IMG/VR virus record: IMGVR_UViG_3300031963_000965
Coordinates: 1-23,072 of that record
Origin: a virus
DNA length: 23,072 bases
Reading direction: 5' to 3' (one strand)
Each line of letters opens with the position of its first letter. Position 1 is the first letter of the stretch. Both the position numbers and the translations under genes were made by a program. Of the stretch, positions 19,981 to 23,072 are shown in pieces. The notes under the pieces were generated by a model. The model ran no database searches. It was not told the origin of the DNA and saw only the letters and a list, made by a program, of their open reading frames with translations.

Positions 19981-22319
19981 TAACAGAAAAAATAGGTGGA
20001 TTCAAGGACGGATTCAAGATCGAGATCACCAATGATTGGTGGCTCTGTCTCGGCGTCAATTGCTTCAGCAAAATCCAGAAGTGGATTGCTGATGGTAAAG
20101 ATTTCGCAGTAGGTTTCCCTGACTACGCGGTTCAATGTGCCCATGTCAGTTGCTCGACAAAGCACTGAATCGTGGATCACCGTGAACGGTGCGTTGAACT
20201 TCAGGAATGCTTGATGAAGGATCGAAGCATCCAAAGAGTGGATAAGGTTGGGAGCTGTGCTGGATTTATGACCAGCAACATCTGGGCCTTCGTGACCTGT
20301 AGTTAGGTTGACTTCACAACGACCAAGGATCTGTAACTTGATTGTTGTTACCTTACGTTTGCGTCGGTTTTGTCTGACAATAAACCCAGATGGTGTTTCC
20401 CAAGTAAGGTGATCTACGCCGCGCTTAAACGCTGCGCCAACTTCTTGTTTGATCCAATCCATGACACGCATTGGACCTGGGACAACCTCATACATCGCTT
20501 CTCTGACTGCATTCACAATCAGAGTGAGTTCTTCAGGTGTAAACTCAGCACCCTTTTCTTTCAAGGCTTCACGGATGTAAGCCCTGTTGGAATGTTTGGT
20601 TGCGTTGTATGGAATGGTCATCACTGTTCTCTTTGTGACCTTCCGATCAAGGAGAGCAGCTAGGTGATCTGGCAGTTTTGGTTTGGCAACCTCAGCCACA
20701 ACTTTGTACGCATCCTGTGGTGTATCTGACGGAAAGACATTGACCAACCTTGCAGTTGATTGATCTCTCGCCATACCAGCCAGGATCTGTAGTCCTGAGC
20801 ACGTCGCATCAATAGCAACCGGCAGATTTGTCCAACTTCTTGTGCACTCAATGACACAAGCGTTGTACTCCTCACATGCAGCGAGGAACTGCCACGGCTC
20901 ATCTGCAGCCTCCCATTCGACTATCTCCACTAGTGGAGCGCTAGCCACACGAGAAATCAAGCGGTGGTTCTGAAGAACCCAGTCCTGACGTTCTTGCATC
21001 GTGGCTTTGTCCAACCCATTTCCGTAGCAGGTTGCTACTTGAAATGCCAGCCAGGCTTCTGCTTCATCCGTCATGAACGACGGTTCAGCAAACTTCAGCA
21101 GGGATTTACCGAAGTCAGTGTCTTGTGGGGTAAGGAAGGCCGGGATCGGATACGTACGACCTCGATAGTCAAATGACCACGGGAGATAGAACTTGTCTTT
21201 CCCCTTGAAGATCTTGACGGTCTCCATCGTCATGCGTGTTCGGCATGACCGTTTGAATGACGCAGCGTTCTGGTTCAGGACCTCTGCTGCTTGCCGTCTG
21301 TACTCGTGCCTGGCCTCGTCGTTCTCAGCGATGTCGAACGGTTTGTTGGGGAGGGGTAGCTCAATGATCGGCAAGAACTTACCGACCTTGTACTGACGCT
21401 CCATCAAGGTCTCAGCCACGTCAACGATGAACTCATTGAGCGTGTAGGCAACCTTCTGGAGCTTGTTCAAAAACAGGAGTGGCGTGTTCCCCTGTACTAA
21501 TCCGCCCTCACCGCGTCGCACCATCTCATGGCCATGCATTAACTCGTTGAGGAGGTAGCCACCAGCCTTGATGGGACTCCAATCTCGTGGTGGGACCAAC
21601 ATGGGCCACGCCATTGGAGCAAACATCAGAGCGTCTTGCATCAGCTCCTCCTTTTGCATGGCAAAGAGAAGACTCGGCACCAGCAAGGTGTACCGCCTCT
21701 TATCTCTGACAACCATGTGCTTGTCGAACCACCCAGTGGCCTTCAGCACACAGTCAAGAAGCCACCCACCAAGCTTTGCTTTTGTAGCAGTTGGCCAATT
21801 GTCCCAGTGATGCTCGTGGCGATTCATCATCGTGCGAGCCACCGTGGCCTTCTGCTGGGTGCCGCAGGCGCTGTGCCAGTACTGCCGCTTAATGCGGTCA
21901 TACAGCTCAGGATCCTGTGACTCGTACCAGCGGAGCTGACACTCCTGCTCCAGGGCTTGGCCGATGGCAACGATCACATTGGCGATCTCGTTGGCCTTGT
22001 CCTTTGGGCTGAACACCTTGTCGAAGGTCAGCTTCAACGCAATGGCTGCTGCTGCCTCTGGTTCGATCTCAGCCAGGTATTGATGGATGGTGGCGAAGTC
22101 AACGCCGTTCTGCCCCTTGTGGATGCGTATCAGCGTGTCCTCTATGACCCGTGAGACCTCTCCAAGGGCTGCCTGGATACTGGCTACCCCATAGACCGTT
22201 GCCGACCCGTAGGAGCGCTCCTCCAGCTTGCGTGTGTTGTCCAGAAAGCGTTCTCGCCCGTAGGCAATGGCCCGCTTTTCCAGCTCGATCTGTTGCTCCG
22301 TGAGAGCAGGTGAAACCAT
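19980..22319 (-). CDS. Single-subunit DNA-directed RNA polymerase (T7 gp1-like)
   Basis: The 779-residue enzyme transcribes the phage middle and late genes. Catalytic parts are clear: VAIDATCSGLQ with D504, KRTVMTIPYN with K563 and Tyr571 at the same spacing as K631/Y639 of T7, and VIHDSVL with H716-D717. Region 655-685 (KRKVTTIKLQILGRCEVNL and beyond) takes the place of the promoter-specificity loop and differs from T7, so promoters should differ too. It is about 100 residues shorter than T7 RNAP, mainly in the N-terminal domain, as in other cyanopodoviruses. A terminator lies upstream, so it probably has its own promoter in the 70-base leader; I see no clear host-type promoter and only a weak ribosome-binding site. 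Confidence 0.96.
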   Translation of the reverse strand: MVSPALTEQQIELEKRAIAYGRERFLDNTRKLEERSYGSATVYGVASIQAALGEVSRVIEDTLIRIHKGQNGVDFATIHQYLAEIEPEAAAAIALKLTFDKVFSPKDKANEIANVIVAIGQALEQECQLRWYESQDPELYDRIKRQYWHSACGTQQKATVARTMMNRHEHHWDNWPTATKAKLGGWLLDCVLKATGWFDKHMVVRDKRRYTLLVPSLLFAMQKEELMQDALMFAPMAWPMLVPPRDWSPIKAGGYLLNELMHGHEMVRRGEGGLVQGNTPLLFLNKLQKVAYTLNEFIVDVAETLMERQYKVGKFLPIIELPLPNKPFDIAENDEARHEYRRQAAEVLNQNAASFKRSCRTRMTMETVKIFKGKDKFYLPWSFDYRGRTYPIPAFLTPQDTDFGKSLLKFAEPSFMTDEAEAWLAFQVATCYGNGLDKATMQERQDWVLQNHRLISRVASAPLVEIVEWEAADEPWQFLAACEEYNACVIECTRSWTNLPVAIDATCSGLQILAGMARDQSTARLVNVFPSDTPQDAYKVVAEVAKPKLPDHLAALLDRKVTKRTVMTIPYNATKHSNRAYIREALKEKGAEFTPEELTLIVNAVREAMYEVVPGPMRVMDWIKQEVGAAFKRGVDHLTWETPSGFIVRQNRRKRKVTTIKLQILGRCEVNLTTGHEGPDVAGHKSSTAPNLIHSLDASILHQAFLKFNAPFTVIHDSVLCRATDMGTLNRVVRETYCEIFTISNPLLDFAEAIDAETEPPIIGDLDLESVLESTYFFC
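20926..20940. repeat. Copy 1 of repeated palindrome TCCACTAGTGGAGCG (inside RNAP gene)
   Basis: A perfect 14-bp palindrome CTCCACTAGTGGAG (20925-20938) lies in the RNA polymerase coding region. Fifteen bases, TCCACTAGTGGAGCG, recur identically in the RNAP leader at 22365-22379. Confidence 0.6.
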
Positions 22320-22364
22320 GTTGTCTTAAGAAATGTGTGCGGCTAGTACCGGTAAAAAGGGCTA

Positions 22365-22379
22365 TCCACTAGTGGAGCG
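22365..22379. promoter_or_regulatory. Copy 2 of repeated palindrome, RNAP leader (possible operator)
   Basis: The 12-bp palindrome TCCACTAGTGGA followed by GCG sits 46-60 bases upstream of the RNAP start, between the terminator and the gene. The identical 15-mer within the RNAP gene makes this a candidate binding site for a dimeric regulator, or part of an RNAP promoter region. Function is not shown. Confidence 0.4.
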
Positions 22380-22387
22380 ACCTAGAC

Positions 22388-22415
22388 AAAAGAAAAGACG
22401 GGGACTAGCCCCGCC
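22388..22415 (-). terminator. Intrinsic terminator between attP and RNA polymerase gene
   Basis: On the minus strand the stem GGCGGGG / CCCCGTC (one G-U pair; arms 22409-22415 and 22397-22403) with a 5-nt loop CTAGT is followed by TTTTCTTTT. It would stop transcripts coming from the integrase/attP region before the RNAP gene. Confidence 0.85.
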
Positions 22416-22445
22416 TTGATTCGTTAATGCAGTGCTCTGAGACGC

Positions 22446-22486
22446 GTACCTGAAACTAGCGCGTCTACCAATTCCGCCACATCCGC
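22446..22486 (-). other. Candidate attP: 5' half of tRNA-Leu(CAG)
   Basis: Forty-one bases on the minus strand read like the 5' half of a bacterial tRNA-Leu: GCGGATGTGGCGGAATTGGT, then AGACGCGCTAGTTTCAGGTA and C. This covers the acceptor 5' strand, D-arm, and the anticodon stem and loop with anticodon CAG, and then the tRNA match stops. The integrase gene lies just upstream on the same strand. P-SSP7 is reported to carry a 42-bp match to a host tRNA-Leu gene next to its integrase, so an attachment site is the natural reading. A 7-bp inverted repeat AGACGCG (22460-22466) / CGCGTCT (22440-22446) frames the anticodon region. Confidence 0.82.
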
Positions 22487-22625
22487 AAGTGGCACAAGGT
22501 CAACTGCCGCAGTCGATTTCAGAGAAAAATCGAGTCGTCAGACCCTGTAGATCTCGGTTTGGGACTCGCCGAGATGGCGTTCCGAACCCGATGAAAAGAG
22601 CGTATCACAGCACCGCTAGGAGCGG
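22487..22625. other. Gene-free stretch with inverted repeats between integrase and attP
   Basis: With the attP, terminator and RNAP leader this makes up the only gene-free stretch of about 300 bases (22320-22625). This part holds three inverted repeats: TCGATTT/AAATCGA at 22513-22533 (7-nt loop), TCTCGG/CCGAGA at 22552-22574 (11-nt loop) and ACCGCT/AGCGGT at 22612-22626, abutting the integrase stop. None is followed by a T-run on the minus strand. They may be integrase arm sites or transcript 3'-end hairpins; I see no ORF here. Confidence 0.5.
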
Positions 22626-23072
22626 TTAGATCCGAGTCATTGCAGCTAGTTGTGGCATCTGAGCCAGCAATTGTTGCAAAGCATTAACCTGATTCAGGAG
22701 CTGGTCATAGGACGGCTGAGCGGGTTGAGCGGGTTCCGGTGCGGGCTGGGTAGCTCGCTGGAGCTGAGCGTTGAGGGCCTGGTGAGCTTGGTTGCGGGCC
22801 ACATCCGAAACCTTGCAGTAACGAAGTGTGGTTTCGATCCGCTTGTGACCCATCAAGTCTTTGATGGTCATTGGCGGCACACCAGACTCATTAAGAAATG
22901 TGGCGTAGCTGTGACGCAGTGAATGAATGACGTGTTTCTCGTCAATTCCTACATAGTTGCGAATCTTATTGAAGGAGCGTCGTAACGAATCAGCAGAGCC
23001 GAAGTCATCGGCAAAGATGTGCTTCCTTGGGGGCTGATCACGTGTCCTTTCGATCATGAATGGAAGGATCCG
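22626..23072 (-). CDS. int: Tyrosine recombinase / integrase, C-terminal part (cut by window edge)
   Basis: The frame is open to the last base, so the N-terminal arm- and core-binding domains and the first catalytic Arg lie outside the window. The visible part has HSLRHSYAT (box II His-x-x-Arg), LMGHKRIE with the conserved His, and TTLRYCKV with the nucleophilic Tyr. These are the C-terminal catalytic residues of phage integrases. After the Tyr is an unusual extension of about 60 residues, first helical, then Pro/Gln/Ala-rich (QPAPEPAQPAQPSYDQLLNQ), ending with a likely amphipathic helix. A candidate attP lies about 140 bases downstream. The ATG at 23057 is probably internal. Confidence 0.93.
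   Translation of the reverse strand, partial: RILPFMIERTRDQPPRKHIFADDFGSADSLRRSFNKIRNYVGIDEKHVIHSLRHSYATFLNESGVPPMTIKDLMGHKRIETTLRYCKVSDVARNQAHQALNAQLQRATQPAPEPAQPAQPSYDQLLNQVNALQQLLAQMPQLAAMTRI

Noticed and set aside
1-23072. CRISPR arrays, insertion sequences or transposases
   Set aside because: No regularly spaced repeats, no transposase-like proteins and no target-site duplications were seen.

Overview
The window is the replication-and-morphogenesis core of a T7-like cyanophage (a podovirus of marine picocyanobacteria; Synechococcus or Prochlorococcus is the likely host). Every convincing gene lies on the minus strand, so the map reads from right to left. The order is the T7 order: single-subunit RNA polymerase, gp2.5-type SSB, endonuclease I, primase-helicase, DNA polymerase, 5'-3' exonuclease, portal, scaffold, capsid, tail tubular proteins A and B. 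Three traits mark it as a marine cyanopodovirus: a tyrosine integrase followed by a tRNA-Leu-derived attachment sequence, a compact two-subunit ribonucleotide reductase, and a MazG-like protein. No host genes are seen, so this is phage sequence rather than a visible prophage junction.

Right part (22.3-23.07 kb): the C-terminal part of an integrase runs in from the window edge. It is followed by a gene-free stretch of about 300 bases with several inverted repeats, a 41-nt copy of the 5' half of a tRNA-Leu(CAG) (candidate attP) and an intrinsic terminator that isolates the RNA polymerase gene. Middle part (12.2-22.3 kb): the replication and nucleotide module is packed with ATGA/TAATG overlaps and many tiny genes. 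The DNA polymerase is split into an exonuclease ORF and a polymerase ORF in different frames. A cluster of three strongly overlapping genes (MazG-like, DUF3310, NblA-like) follows the exonuclease gene.

Left-middle (9.0-12.2 kb): the RNR alpha and beta genes carry class I hallmarks, but Leu stands where the radical Tyr is expected in beta. Three unrecognised genes then lead to the portal. The place where relatives such as P-SSP7 carry hli and psbA has neither here. Left part (0-9 kb): portal, a small overlapping protein, scaffold, an RlpA-like muralytic domain, two small ORFs, a structured non-coding stretch with a degenerate tRNA-like element, capsid, two small post-capsid proteins, a strong UUCG-loop terminator (positional equivalent of T7 T-phi), tail tubular proteins A and B, and the start of a probable internal virion protein cut by the window edge.

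The genes form one programme. Phage RNAP transcribes the module; SSB, helicase, polymerase and nucleases copy the genome and degrade host DNA; RNR and MazG-like proteins shape nucleotide pools; the left half builds the particle. The most interesting points are the split polymerase, the unusual 5'-half tRNA attP, the RNR beta radical site, an NblA-like overlapping gene, an RlpA-like enzyme inside the structural operon, and the tRNA-like/micro-ORF leader in front of the capsid gene.
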